The notes under the pieces: model-generated
Database searches by the model: none
Told to the model about the DNA's origin: nothing
What the model saw: only the letters and a program-made list of their open reading frames with translations
Assembly (NCBI GenBank): GCA_027011725.1
Contig: JALUZQ010000240.1
Location: forward strand, 1 to 6,090
Direction: 5' to 3'
Length of the DNA stretch: 6,090 nucleotides
Source of the DNA: Sulfurimonas sp.
Lineage (GTDB): Bacteria > Campylobacterota > Campylobacteria > Campylobacterales > Sulfurimonadaceae
Position numbers and translations under genes: made by a program
Shown: positions 1 to 5,288 of the stretch, one piece after another
Layout of the letters: every line of letters starts with the position of its first letter
Position numbering within the stretch: position 1 is the stretch's first letter

Positions 1-972
1 GGAGAGGGTGAGCATCTCATCCTTTTTGTAAGAAAGAAGAACCTCTCAACAAATGAGATGATAGGGCAGATTGCCAGATATTTGGGTATTAAAAACAAAG
101 AGATAGGCTATGCCGGATTAAAAGACAAACATGCCATGACAAAGCAGTACATCTCTTTACATAAAAAGTATGAAGAGGCAATGGAGGGGTTTAATTTTGA
201 TGGTATAAAAATCATCTCTAAAACCTACCATAACAACAAGATCAGAATAGGGCATCTCAAAGGCAATCGTTTTTATATAAAGCTGAAAAAGGTCAACCCG
301 ACGAGTGCTGCAAAAATAGATGAAGCACTCAAAAATATTGATAAACAGGGAATGCCTAACTACTTTGGCTATCAGCGTTTCGGCAATGACGGGGACAATC
401 ATATACTCGGTGAAAAGCTAGCAAAAGGCGAAGCTCGTGAGAGAAACCCACGTGTGAAAAAACTACTCATCAATGCTTACCAGTCACATCTGTTCAATCT
501 CTGGCTCTCTCGAAGACTCGAGATAAATTCACTTGTATCTAGCTTTAGTGTGAGTGAACTTGAGCCACTGTTAAACCTGCCAAATCATGAGCTTGAGAAG
601 ATGAAAAAGCAAGAACATCCTTTTAAACTTATAGAGGGTGACATAATGGAACATTATCCTCATGGCAGACTTTTTGAATTTTGTGGGGATGCAGAGGACT
701 TTAGACGCTTTAATGAGCGAGACATCAGTGTGACAGGGCTTTTATGCGGTAAGAAGGCAACGCATGCGACTTCACTTGCGAGAGTGATAGAAAAAGAGTA
801 TGACGATGAGATAAACGCAGATGGAGCAAGACGTTATGCGTGGGTCTATCCGACAGATATTGAAGGAAGGTTTAATGCTGTAGAAGCGCAGTATGAGCTC
901 AACTTTACACTCCCAAAAGGCTCGTATGCTACAGTGCTCATAGAAGAGATAGCAAAACGTAAAATCAGCTAG
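1..972 (+). CDS. truD: tRNA pseudouridine(13) synthase TruD, 5' end cut by the window
   Basis: TruD isomerises uridine 13 of certain tRNAs (tRNA-Glu in E. coli) to pseudouridine in the cytoplasm. The frame is open from base 1, so the gene starts before the window; the ATG at 58 is internal because family sequence (GEGEH, then LILFVRKKNLST) is already present upstream of it. 323 residues are visible and roughly 45-50 are missing compared with Campylobacter homologues of about 370 residues. Visible landmarks, numbered from base 1: the catalytic motif AGLKDKHAMTKQ with the presumed nucleophile Asp42, the family motif NYFGYQRFG at about 120-128, LLINAYQSHLFNLWLS at about 155-170, and then the TRUD insertion domain up to VTGLLCGKKATH. 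It ends with TAG at 970-972, four bases before a large palindrome, and is followed by psd on the same strand. Identification is firm; no oddities are seen in the visible part. Confidence 0.96.
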   Translation, partial: GEGEHLILFVRKKNLSTNEMIGQIARYLGIKNKEIGYAGLKDKHAMTKQYISLHKKYEEAMEGFNFDGIKIISKTYHNNKIRIGHLKGNRFYIKLKKVNPTSAAKIDEALKNIDKQGMPNYFGYQRFGNDGDNHILGEKLAKGEARERNPRVKKLLINAYQSHLFNLWLSRRLEINSLVSSFSVSELEPLLNLPNHELEKMKKQEHPFKLIEGDIMEHYPHGRLFEFCGDAEDFRRFNERDISVTGLLCGKKATHATSLARVIEKEYDDEINADGARRYAWVYPTDIEGRFNAVEAQYELNFTLPKGSYATVLIEEIAKRKIS

Positions 973-975
973 AAC

Positions 976-1050
976 GTATTTTCAAGAGCAATTTTATGAG
1001 GACAAATCCTCCTTGCAGTCTGAGCTTCATAAAACAGCTCTTGAAAATAC
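976..1050. repeat. 75-nt imperfect palindrome between truD and psd
   Basis: The left arm GTATTTTCAAGAGC (976-989) is perfectly inverted at 1037-1050 (GCTCTTGAAAATAC). After a 2x2 mismatch (990-991 against 1035-1036) the pairing continues with TTTTATGA (992-999) against TCATAAAA (1027-1034). This gives 22 base pairs around a 27-nt loop, which itself contains GGA-CAAA-TCC at 1000-1009. No T-run follows the right arm, so it is not a standard intrinsic terminator. It fills the gap immediately after the truD stop and lies just before the most likely psd start. It could be a dispersed palindromic repeat or MITE remnant, an mRNA processing or stability hairpin, or a cruciform-type site; the sequence alone does not decide. 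Confidence 0.85.
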
Positions 1051-1082
1051 TCATAGACACTTATTAAAAAATAAATTAGGAA

Positions 1083-1096
1083 AAGGTAGAAAATTG
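1083..1096 (+). promoter_or_regulatory. Ribosome binding site deciding the psd start (TTG 1094)
   Basis: AAGG at 1083-1086 lies seven bases before TTG 1094-1096. This start gives a 273-residue Psd whose N-terminus lines up with the short N-terminus I recall for Campylobacter Psd (about 266 residues). The upstream in-frame TTG at 1013 sits inside the loop of the palindrome, has no comparable purine-rich site, and adds 27 residues with no family counterpart. Confidence 0.65.
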
Positions 1097-1915
1097 GAAA
1101 AACGACATATTACATCAGCAATATCACAAACATTTGGAAAATTTGCATCCCATGAGTTTCCACACTGGTTTCAAAAAATAGTCAATAACTCATATGTAAA
1201 ACTTATGGGGCTTGATATGAGTGAGTTTCACTCTCCTGAGACATATAAAACGCTTAATGCTCTTTTTACAAGACACCTCAAAGAGCCACGTCACTTCTCT
1301 TTGGATGCACAAGATTTTATTTCGCCGTGTGATTCTCTCATCTCTGAGTGTGGTGCACTTGTAAGTGATTATGCACTGCAAATAAAGGGGATGCGCTATA
1401 AAACAGATGAACTTCTTGGAAATAATTTTACAGATGCAGAGAAAAAAAAGGTGCATGATGGAGATTTCATCAACTTCTATCTCTCTCCAAAAGATTATCA
1501 TCGTTATCATGTCCCTATAAATATGAAAGTTTTAAAAGCTGTGCATATTCCGGGTAAATTTTACCCTGTGAATTTCCCATCTTTGAAGAAACGTTTGAAC
1601 CTTTTTATAGAGAATGAGCGTGTTGTTTTAGAGTGTGAAACAATGGAGAGAAAAAGATTTTACATGGTTCTTGTGAGCGCACTCAATGTTGGTGTAATGA
1701 AAGTGAGTTTCGAGCCTCGTATTCAAACAGATGCAAATGTCATTGGAGAACAAGTCTATACGTTTAAAGATCTCTATCTTGATAAAGGAGAGGACTTTGG
1801 ATGTTTTGAAATGGGGTCAACTATTGTGATTCTCTCTGAAAAAGGGATGTTCTCAGAGATACTCGTTAAAGCAGGAGATAAAGTTAAGTTCGGTGATACT
1901 ATCGCCAAACTTTAA
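1094..1915 (+). CDS. psd: Phosphatidylserine decarboxylase proenzyme
   Basis: Psd converts phosphatidylserine to phosphatidylethanolamine at the inner membrane, the last step in making this major phospholipid. The proenzyme cleaves itself at a Gly-Ser bond and the serine becomes the pyruvoyl cofactor. With the TTG start at 1094 the protein has 273 residues. Visible landmarks are SPCD with Asp80 (the family's SPxDG, here followed by Ser instead of Gly), the YLSPKDYHRYHVP block with His136 and His139, and EMGST with Ser242 (codon 1817-1819) as the predicted cleavage and pyruvoyl residue. Together these give the Asp-His-Ser self-cleavage triad. The usual LGST is MGST here, but the Gly-Ser pair is intact, so an active enzyme is expected. 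The frame also runs open upstream to TTG 1013, but that extension is encoded by the palindrome. Transcription is probably by read-through from truD; I found no convincing separate promoter. It converges on the outer-membrane protein gene with a 20-bp gap. Confidence 0.95.
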   Translation: MEKRHITSAISQTFGKFASHEFPHWFQKIVNNSYVKLMGLDMSEFHSPETYKTLNALFTRHLKEPRHFSLDAQDFISPCDSLISECGALVSDYALQIKGMRYKTDELLGNNFTDAEKKKVHDGDFINFYLSPKDYHRYHVPINMKVLKAVHIPGKFYPVNFPSLKKRLNLFIENERVVLECETMERKRFYMVLVSALNVGVMKVSFEPRIQTDANVIGEQVYTFKDLYLDKGEDFGCFEMGSTIVILSEKGMFSEILVKAGDKVKFGDTIAKL

Positions 1916-1935
1916 CTTCTGCCTGAGAAGAGTTA
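1913..1935. terminator. Weak hairpin between the convergent psd and OMP genes
   Basis: CTTCT (1916-1920) and AGAAG (1926-1930) pair around a GCCTG loop, and TAA (1913-1915) can pair with TTA (1933-1935) across a 2-nt bulge. The hairpin overlaps the psd stop codon and ends one base before the stop of the opposing gene, the position expected for a shared bidirectional terminator. The stem is short and no proper T-tract follows on either strand, so the call is tentative. Confidence 0.3.
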
Positions 1936-2541
1936 CTAAAAGAGATCAAGACCTATGACAAGACCTGCTGCAAGTGTGTAGCCTTTTGGTCCGTCGATTG
2001 TTGAGTCTTCATACTCAAATATAAGAGCCATATTCTCTTTTACTTCATATTCAACACCTGCACCGTATAAAAATCCAGTACTTGTCTTATCTACATCTAG
2101 TTTGTCTATTTTTTCCATCTCATACTCAACACCTGCTTTTGCAAAAACGGCGAAAGGCTCATTGATGTGGTAAGCATAAAGCACGTCAAATGAAACACTG
2201 TGGTAGTCACCTGTCGCATTAGTTTTCTCTTCTCCTTGAGTTTCTGTAACATCAAGTTTTGTGTAGGCATAATCAAGTTCGAAGTTAAAACCGTGTCCTG
2301 TTCTATAGCCTAAATCAACTCCAAAACCTCTACCATTAGAACCTTTTACTTTTTTCGTGCCTTCTTCCTCTGTGATAGTGTCACCATTTGTCATTAAACC
2401 TTTTGCAACAAGATATACATTCTCTTCTTTATGACGAAAGTTAGCACTCTCTTCACCTGTTGTTTCAACTTCTTCGCTTGCCATAAGCATACTGCTGCTA
2501 AGCACTCCGGCGAGTGCAACTGAAAATAACTTTTTCTTCAT
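1936..2541 (-). CDS. Small outer-membrane beta-barrel protein
   Basis: A 201-residue secreted protein with a clear Sec signal peptide: Lys2-Lys4, a hydrophobic stretch about 5-20, and probable cleavage after Ala21 (LMA before SEE). After an acidic linker the protein alternates hydrophobic and polar residues in strand-length blocks (VYLVAKGLM, GFGVDLGYRTG, FNFELDYAYTKL, VSFDVLYAYHI, FAVFAKAGVEYE, GFLYGAGVEYEV, ALIFEYEDS, YTLAAGLVIGLDLF) and ends in Phe, the outer-membrane insertion signal recognised by the BAM machinery. About eight strands fit the OmpA/OprF-like barrel superfamily (outer-membrane beta-barrel domain, PF13505 type). The specific role is unknown; structural, adhesion or small-pore functions are all possible. 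The ATG at 2541 has a good site, AAAGGA (complement of 2547-2552), five bases upstream. It lies 33 nt after ychF on the same strand, so co-transcription is likely, although the functions are unrelated and an own promoter in the end of ychF cannot be excluded. Confidence 0.85.
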   Translation of the reverse strand: MKKKLFSVALAGVLSSSMLMASEEVETTGEESANFRHKEENVYLVAKGLMTNGDTITEEEGTKKVKGSNGRGFGVDLGYRTGHGFNFELDYAYTKLDVTETQGEEKTNATGDYHSVSFDVLYAYHINEPFAVFAKAGVEYEMEKIDKLDVDKTSTGFLYGAGVEYEVKENMALIFEYEDSTIDGPKGYTLAAGLVIGLDLF

Positions 2542-2574
2542 AAAAATCCTTTGTATTAAATTTGAGTCGGTTTG

Positions 2575-3675
2575 TTAAACATTAAACCTAAAGTGCATGA
2601 TGTCACCATCTTGCACAATGTAGTCCTTCCCTTCAAGACGCATTTTACCTGCCTCTTTTGCTCCTGCTTCTCCACCATACTCTATGAAATCTTCATAGCT
2701 GATGACTTCTGCACGAATGAAACCTTTCTCAAAGTCATTGTGAATAGCTGCCGCAGCACGAGGTGCAGTGGAGTTTTGGCGGATAGTCCAGCTTCTTACT
2801 TCTTTGACACCTGCTGTGAAGTAACTCATAAGACCGAGTTTTTCAAAACCTTTATGGATGATCTGCTCAAGACCAGACTCCTCAACACCAAGTTCGTCAA
2901 GAAACTCTTTTGCTTCGTCTTCTTCAAGACCAATGAGCTCCTCTTCGACTTTTGCGCAGAGTTTAATAAGCTCACAGTTGTTCTTCTCAGCGTGCTCACG
3001 CAAGGCTTTTACATATTCATTATCTTCTAAAAGACCGTCTTCATCCGTATTTGCACCGTACATGATCTCTTTGTCTGTTAAAAATCGTACTTCGCGAGCA
3101 AGTTGTTTGTATTCATCTGAGTCCGATTTTTCAAAATTACGTGCTAAGTTCCCTTCTCCTAAAAACTCTAAAAGCTCCTCAGCAATTTCTAAAACAGCTT
3201 TTGCACTTTTGTCTGCTTTAGCTTGTTTTTTGAGTCGCTCTATTCTGTTTGCAAGTACTTCAATGTCAGCTAATATAAGCTCACCCTCGATGATCTCAAC
3301 ATCACGTAGAGGGTCAATGCTTCCTTCGTTATGAACAATATTTTCATCTTCAAAACAACGAACGATCTGTAAGATTACTTCTGTTTCACGGATGTTTGAG
3401 AGAAATTTATTCCCAAGACCTTCACCTTGAGAAGCTCCTTTTACAAGACCTGCAATGTCCACAAAATCGAGTGTAGAGTACTGAATTCTCTCAGGGTTTA
3501 CGATTTTTGCAAGTTCGTGTAGTCTTTTGTCCGGCACGGGAACAACTGCTTTATTTGGCTCAATTGTACAAAATGGGTAGTTAGCCGCCTCCGCGTTTTG
3601 TGCCTTTGTCAGTGCGTTGAAAGTTGTTGATTTACCTACGTTTGGAAGTCCTACAAGACCTATTGCTAAACCCAT
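2575..3675 (-). CDS. ychF: Redox-regulated ATPase/GTPase YchF (OLA1 family)
   Basis: YchF is a universally conserved Obg-family P-loop NTPase that binds ribosomes and, unusually for the group, prefers ATP; it acts in the cytoplasm and is linked to translation and stress responses. The 366 residues match the family length (363 in E. coli). Visible in order: the P-loop GLPNVGKST (9-17), TIEPN switch region (38-41), the Walker B/G3 motif DIAG at 73-76 followed by LVKGAS, a charged helical region about 128-165 fitting the coiled-coil insertion, the nucleotide-specificity site NTDE at 209-212 (family NxxE instead of NKxD, the basis of ATP preference), and a C-terminal TGS domain about 282-366 with [16 protein letters not shown]. 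The start is ATG 3675 with GGAG (complement of 3681-3684) five bases upstream. Transcription probably comes from the TATAAT at 3711-3716. No defects are seen. Confidence 0.97.
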   Translation of the reverse strand: MGLAIGLVGLPNVGKSTTFNALTKAQNAEAANYPFCTIEPNKAVVPVPDKRLHELAKIVNPERIQYSTLDFVDIAGLVKGASQGEGLGNKFLSNIRETEVILQIVRCFEDENIVHNEGSIDPLRDVEIIEGELILADIEVLANRIERLKKQAKADKSAKAVLEIAEELLEFLGEGNLARNFEKSDSDEYKQLAREVRFLTDKEIMYGANTDEDGLLEDNEYVKALREHAEKNNCELIKLCAKVEEELIGLEEDEAKEFLDELGVEESGLEQIIHKGFEKLGLMSYFTAGVKEVRSWTIRQNSTAPRAAAAIHNDFEKGFIRAEVISYEDFIEYGGEAGAKEAGKMRLEGKDYIVQDGDIMHFRFNV

Positions 3676-3710
3676 TTTATCTCCGATATATGTTCAATTT
3701 TTAGAAGCGA

Positions 3711-3716
3711 ATTATA
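3711..3716 (-). promoter_or_regulatory. Predicted -10 box for ychF
   Basis: Read on the minus strand this is a consensus TATAAT about 35 bases before the ychF ATG, giving a 5' leader of roughly 30 nt. There is no clear -35 box at 17 bp, which is normal for sigma-70 promoters in Campylobacterota; the DNA upstream is AT-rich. It lies two bases after the stop codon of the pseudogene remnant. Confidence 0.6.
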
Positions 3717-3717
3717 C

Positions 3718-4040
3718 TTAAATAAACTTATAATTACTTGCAAACGCAGTGATTCTCTCAAAATGTCTTTGTATATTTTCAAAGCTGTGGTTCCCATCTT
3801 CTTCTAAAATAATCTCAGCATTTGGAAGCTTTTTGAGTGTTTTATAGGGATAAATAAAAGGATTTATAAAGACTGCGTTTAGAGAGTATTTTTTGCAAGA
3901 TAGAGTACATAATATCTACCTAGTGAAGAACCAATGAACTTGATTTTCTCATCATCATAAGACTTTACAAGTTCTTGCAGAGTCTGTATAGCATGTTTTG
4001 GAATATATGATAGCAAAGATTACATAAGTAGTTTTGTCAT
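3718..4040 (-). pseudogene. Decayed YqiA/UPF0227-type alpha/beta-hydrolase (esterase)
   Basis: Minus-strand translation gives two family-like blocks in different frames. The upstream block (about 4019 to 3886) reads SLLSYIPKHAIQTLQELVKSY then KFIGSSLGRYYVLYLAKN, including the GxSxG-like nucleophile elbow GSSLG of YqiA-type esterases. The downstream block (about 3880 to 3718) reads NAVFINPFIYPYKTL, then KKLPNAEIILEEDGNHSFENI and QRHFERITAFASNYKFI, including the catalytic-His motif GNHSF and a natural stop at 3718-3720. Four kinds of damage are visible. There is a frameshift near the six-T run at 3889-3894, where one extra base would restore the reading KKYSLNAVFINP. There is an in-frame TAA at 4020-4022. 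The N-terminal 40 or so residues, including the usual HGF motif, are gone. A segment of perhaps 45 residues, normally carrying the acid residue, is missing between YPYKTL and KLPNA (about 3826-3840). The ATG at 4038-4040 is only a convenient left boundary. No functional esterase can be made. Confidence 0.8.
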
Positions 4041-4066
4041 CTCAACTATTTTTTACATAGACAAGT

Positions 4067-4072
4067 TATAAT
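4067..4072 (+). promoter_or_regulatory. Predicted -10 box for the thiamine-binding protein gene
   Basis: A consensus TATAAT with a T-rich stretch (4049-4054) about 12-18 bases upstream and no -35 box at the canonical distance, as expected for Campylobacterota sigma-70 promoters. The predicted transcript starts near 4079 and has a leader of about 20 nt containing AAGGA at 4089-4093. Confidence 0.65.
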
Positions 4073-4098
4073 CAGCCAAAAAAATAAAAAGGATAAAT

Positions 4099-4422
4099 AT
4101 GAGTGTACTTTTAGAATTTGCCATGTTCCCGACAAGTGATAACTGTAGAGAGGGGTCGTCTGTTTCGAAACAGGTAGCAAAGATCATAGACGCCATAGAT
4201 AAAAGTGGAGTGAAGTACCAACTCACACCGATGGGAACAGTAGTAGAAACGGACACGATGCAAGAGGCACTCGATGTCATTGCCCTTGCGTATGAGCAGG
4301 TGAAAGATTGTGATAGGGTTTACTCATCACTCAAGTTTGACATACGCCACAACTCTCAAGACAGACTCAAAAATAAGATAAAATCAGTTGAAGACAAGCT
4401 CCAAAGAGCAGTCAATAAATAA
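4099..4422 (+). CDS. MTH1187-family thiamine-binding protein
   Basis: A 107-residue cytoplasmic protein of the MTH1187/YkoF-like family (thiamine_BP, PF01910, formerly DUF77), small ferredoxin-fold proteins that form oligomers and bind thiamine or related ligands. Family hallmarks visible are the N-terminal strand VLLEFAMFPT, a helix SVSKQVAKIIDAIDKSG, the strand YQLTPMGTVVE (family YxxxxMGTxxE), a helix about 55-70, and the final strand and helix DRVYSSLKFDIRHNS then KIKSVEDKL. The start is ATG 4099, five bases after AAGGA (4089-4093) and shortly after a TATAAT box. The next gene overlaps its 3' end. The family call is strong; the physiological ligand and role cannot be read from the sequence, and no thiamine transport or synthesis gene is next to it. 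Confidence 0.92.
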   Translation: MSVLLEFAMFPTSDNCREGSSVSKQVAKIIDAIDKSGVKYQLTPMGTVVETDTMQEALDVIALAYEQVKDCDRVYSSLKFDIRHNSQDRLKNKIKSVEDKLQRAVNK

Positions 4423-4678
4423 GCAGTCATTTCAAAAGAGAATCATTTCTCTTTCAGATGGCAGTTATGATGTTTTGTATAAGCAAAGAAGGTATTTGCT
4501 TTCAAAGCAGACACTTTTAAGTGGGAAGCTCATAAAACTCTATGCCGAGGAGTTAGGTGGCAATGATTTTATAAGTCTAAACTATTATGTCACTATTGGA
4601 AGCGGTGGGCTTTTAAAACCGTGTGAAATGCCACAAAAAAAAGTTATGGAATTTGTACTTGGTTTGAAAATTGTATGA
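4388..4678 (+). CDS. Small conserved-looking hypothetical protein, start uncertain
   Basis: I do not recognise this protein. The frame from TTG 4388 gives 96 residues, overlapping the previous gene by 35 bases. The product is basic at the N-terminus, with short hydrophobic-polar blocks (RIISLSDGSYDVLYKQRRYLLSK, KLIKLYAEELGGNDFISLNYYV, KKVMEFVLGLKIV), no signal peptide and no membrane segment, so a small cytoplasmic alpha/beta protein is likely. There is no in-frame ATG near the start. The TTG at 4388 lacks a good ribosome site. Purine-rich AAAGAG at 4403-4408 is well placed for the in-frame ATA at 4415, which would give 87 residues and overlap the preceding TAA by a few bases, a typical coupled arrangement, although ATA is a very rare initiator. 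Codon use resembles neighbouring genes, which supports real coding. It is probably translated from the same transcript as the thiamine-binding protein. Confidence 0.65.
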   Translation: MKTSSKEQSINKQSFQKRIISLSDGSYDVLYKQRRYLLSKQTLLSGKLIKLYAEELGGNDFISLNYYVTIGSGGLLKPCEMPQKKVMEFVLGLKIV

Positions 4679-4682
4679 TAAT
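4674..4682 (+). promoter_or_regulatory. Candidate -10 region for the thioesterase gene
   Basis: TATGAT (4674-4679) and the overlapping GATAAT (4677-4682) both resemble -10 boxes, and overlap the stop codon of the preceding small gene. Transcription would begin within the dyad at 4685-4704. An alternative -10 is TATTAT at 4709-4714, which would give a very short leader. Neither has a good -35 box. Confidence 0.4.
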
Positions 4683-4704
4683 AAAAGTTTTTTGATGTAA
4701 ACTT
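4681..4704 (+). repeat. 24-nt direct repeat, copy 1, with operator-like dyad
   Basis: This 24-nt stretch is identical to 5240-5263. Inside it, 4685-4704 forms a dyad AAGTTT-N8-AAACTT. It lies 29 bases before the thioesterase start and directly follows -10-like sequence, so a bound repressor would cover the predicted transcription start. Promoter-element or operator roles are inferred, not shown. Confidence 0.8.
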
Positions 4705-4732
4705 TACTTATTATAAACAAGGTACATTTATT

Positions 4733-5170
4733 ATGGAAGAAACATTAGATATAAAAGAACTTTTTAGTAATACTTTAGGTGATGCTCTTGATGAGTATGA
4801 ATTACCACCTCCGAGTTTTACTATAATGCAGTGTGAAATTATTGCTTTTGATAAAGAAAAAGCAACACTTACTACAAAGATACCTGTTTTAAAAGAGTGG
4901 CTTAATCCATACTCCACTATGCAAGGTGGCATGATTGTAGCAGCTATGGATAATGTTCTTGGGCCGCTAAGTTTATTGATAGCACCTAAAAATATGACGC
5001 GAAACATAGAGTCTAAACTCATTAAAGCAATTACTATGGATGTAAAGTATATTTATGCAACGGCATCGCTGTATGAAGCAAAGAAGAGAAGACTTATATT
5101 TGATGTCGTTGTAAAAGATGAAGAGGGTAATCTTTATACAACTGCGCGAGTAACAAATTTTATTTTATAA
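4733..5170 (+). CDS. PaaI-like hotdog-fold acyl-CoA thioesterase
   Basis: A 145-residue protein of the hotdog superfamily (4HBT, PF03061; PaaI/YiiD-like group), cytoplasmic enzymes that usually hydrolyse acyl-CoA thioesters. The diagnostic block is NPYSTMQGGMIVAAMDNVLGPLSLL (58-82). It corresponds to the family's N..G..HGG..a..D and the start of the long hotdog helix, with Gly65-Gly66 and Asp73 in the catalytic-region positions. The usual His before the Gly pair is Gln64 here, seen in some subfamilies, so substrate or activity could differ. C-terminal strands MDVKYIYAT, RLIFDVVVKD and LYTTARVTNFIL complete the fold. The start is ATG 4733; the ribosome site AAGG (4719-4722) is rather far away at ten bases. 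It shares a 24-nt upstream repeat with selO, suggesting joint control, but nothing in the sequence identifies its substrate. Confidence 0.85.
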   Translation: MEETLDIKELFSNTLGDALDEYELPPPSFTIMQCEIIAFDKEKATLTTKIPVLKEWLNPYSTMQGGMIVAAMDNVLGPLSLLIAPKNMTRNIESKLIKAITMDVKYIYATASLYEAKKRRLIFDVVVKDEEGNLYTTARVTNFIL

Positions 5171-5288
5171 AGTTTTGTAAGCTAAGATGTAGTACTTGCG
5201 TTGCTTATTTGAGTTATTTAGATTTTTTTAAAGGTTTGTATAAAAGTTTTTTGATGTAAACTTGCGTCAATATTTTAAGGACTATAAC
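5171..5288 (+). promoter_or_regulatory. selO upstream region with candidate promoter
   Basis: This 118-bp gap holds the run of T at 5223-5229, then TATAAA at 5239-5244 as the best -10 candidate, then the second copy of the repeat/dyad, and AAGGA at 5277-5281, seven bases before GTG 5289. A 5-bp inversion TAAGC (5178-5182) and GCTTA (5203-5207) follows the thioesterase stop but is too weak and too wide to call a terminator. Confidence 0.45.
5240..5263 (+). repeat. 24-nt direct repeat, copy 2, with operator-like dyad
   Basis: Identical to 4681-4704, 559 bp downstream. The dyad AAGTTT-N8-AAACTT spans 5244-5263 and overlaps the predicted start of transcription after TATAAA (5239-5244). It lies 25 bases before the selO start codon. 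The similarity extends a few bases to the left (TTGTAT) if a 6-nt gap is allowed, and stops abruptly on the right. Confidence 0.8.

Noticed and set aside
996..1055. ATG at 996 as a possible small gene or psd start
   Set aside because: It is in a different frame from psd and lies within the palindrome; the short frame soon ends.
2858..3334. Long serine-rich plus-strand frame opposite ychF, with others at 2572-3030
   Set aside because: They lie fully antisense to a highly conserved gene, have biased low-complexity composition and lack a convincing ribosome site; they are shadows of ychF codon use.
4034..4072. TTGTCA at 4034-4039 as a -35 box for the TATAAT at 4067
   Set aside because: The 27-bp spacing is far from the 16-18 bp needed.
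4053..4280. Minus-strand frame opposite the thiamine-binding protein gene
   Set aside because: It is antisense to a well-supported gene and its promoter, and shows no recognisable domain.
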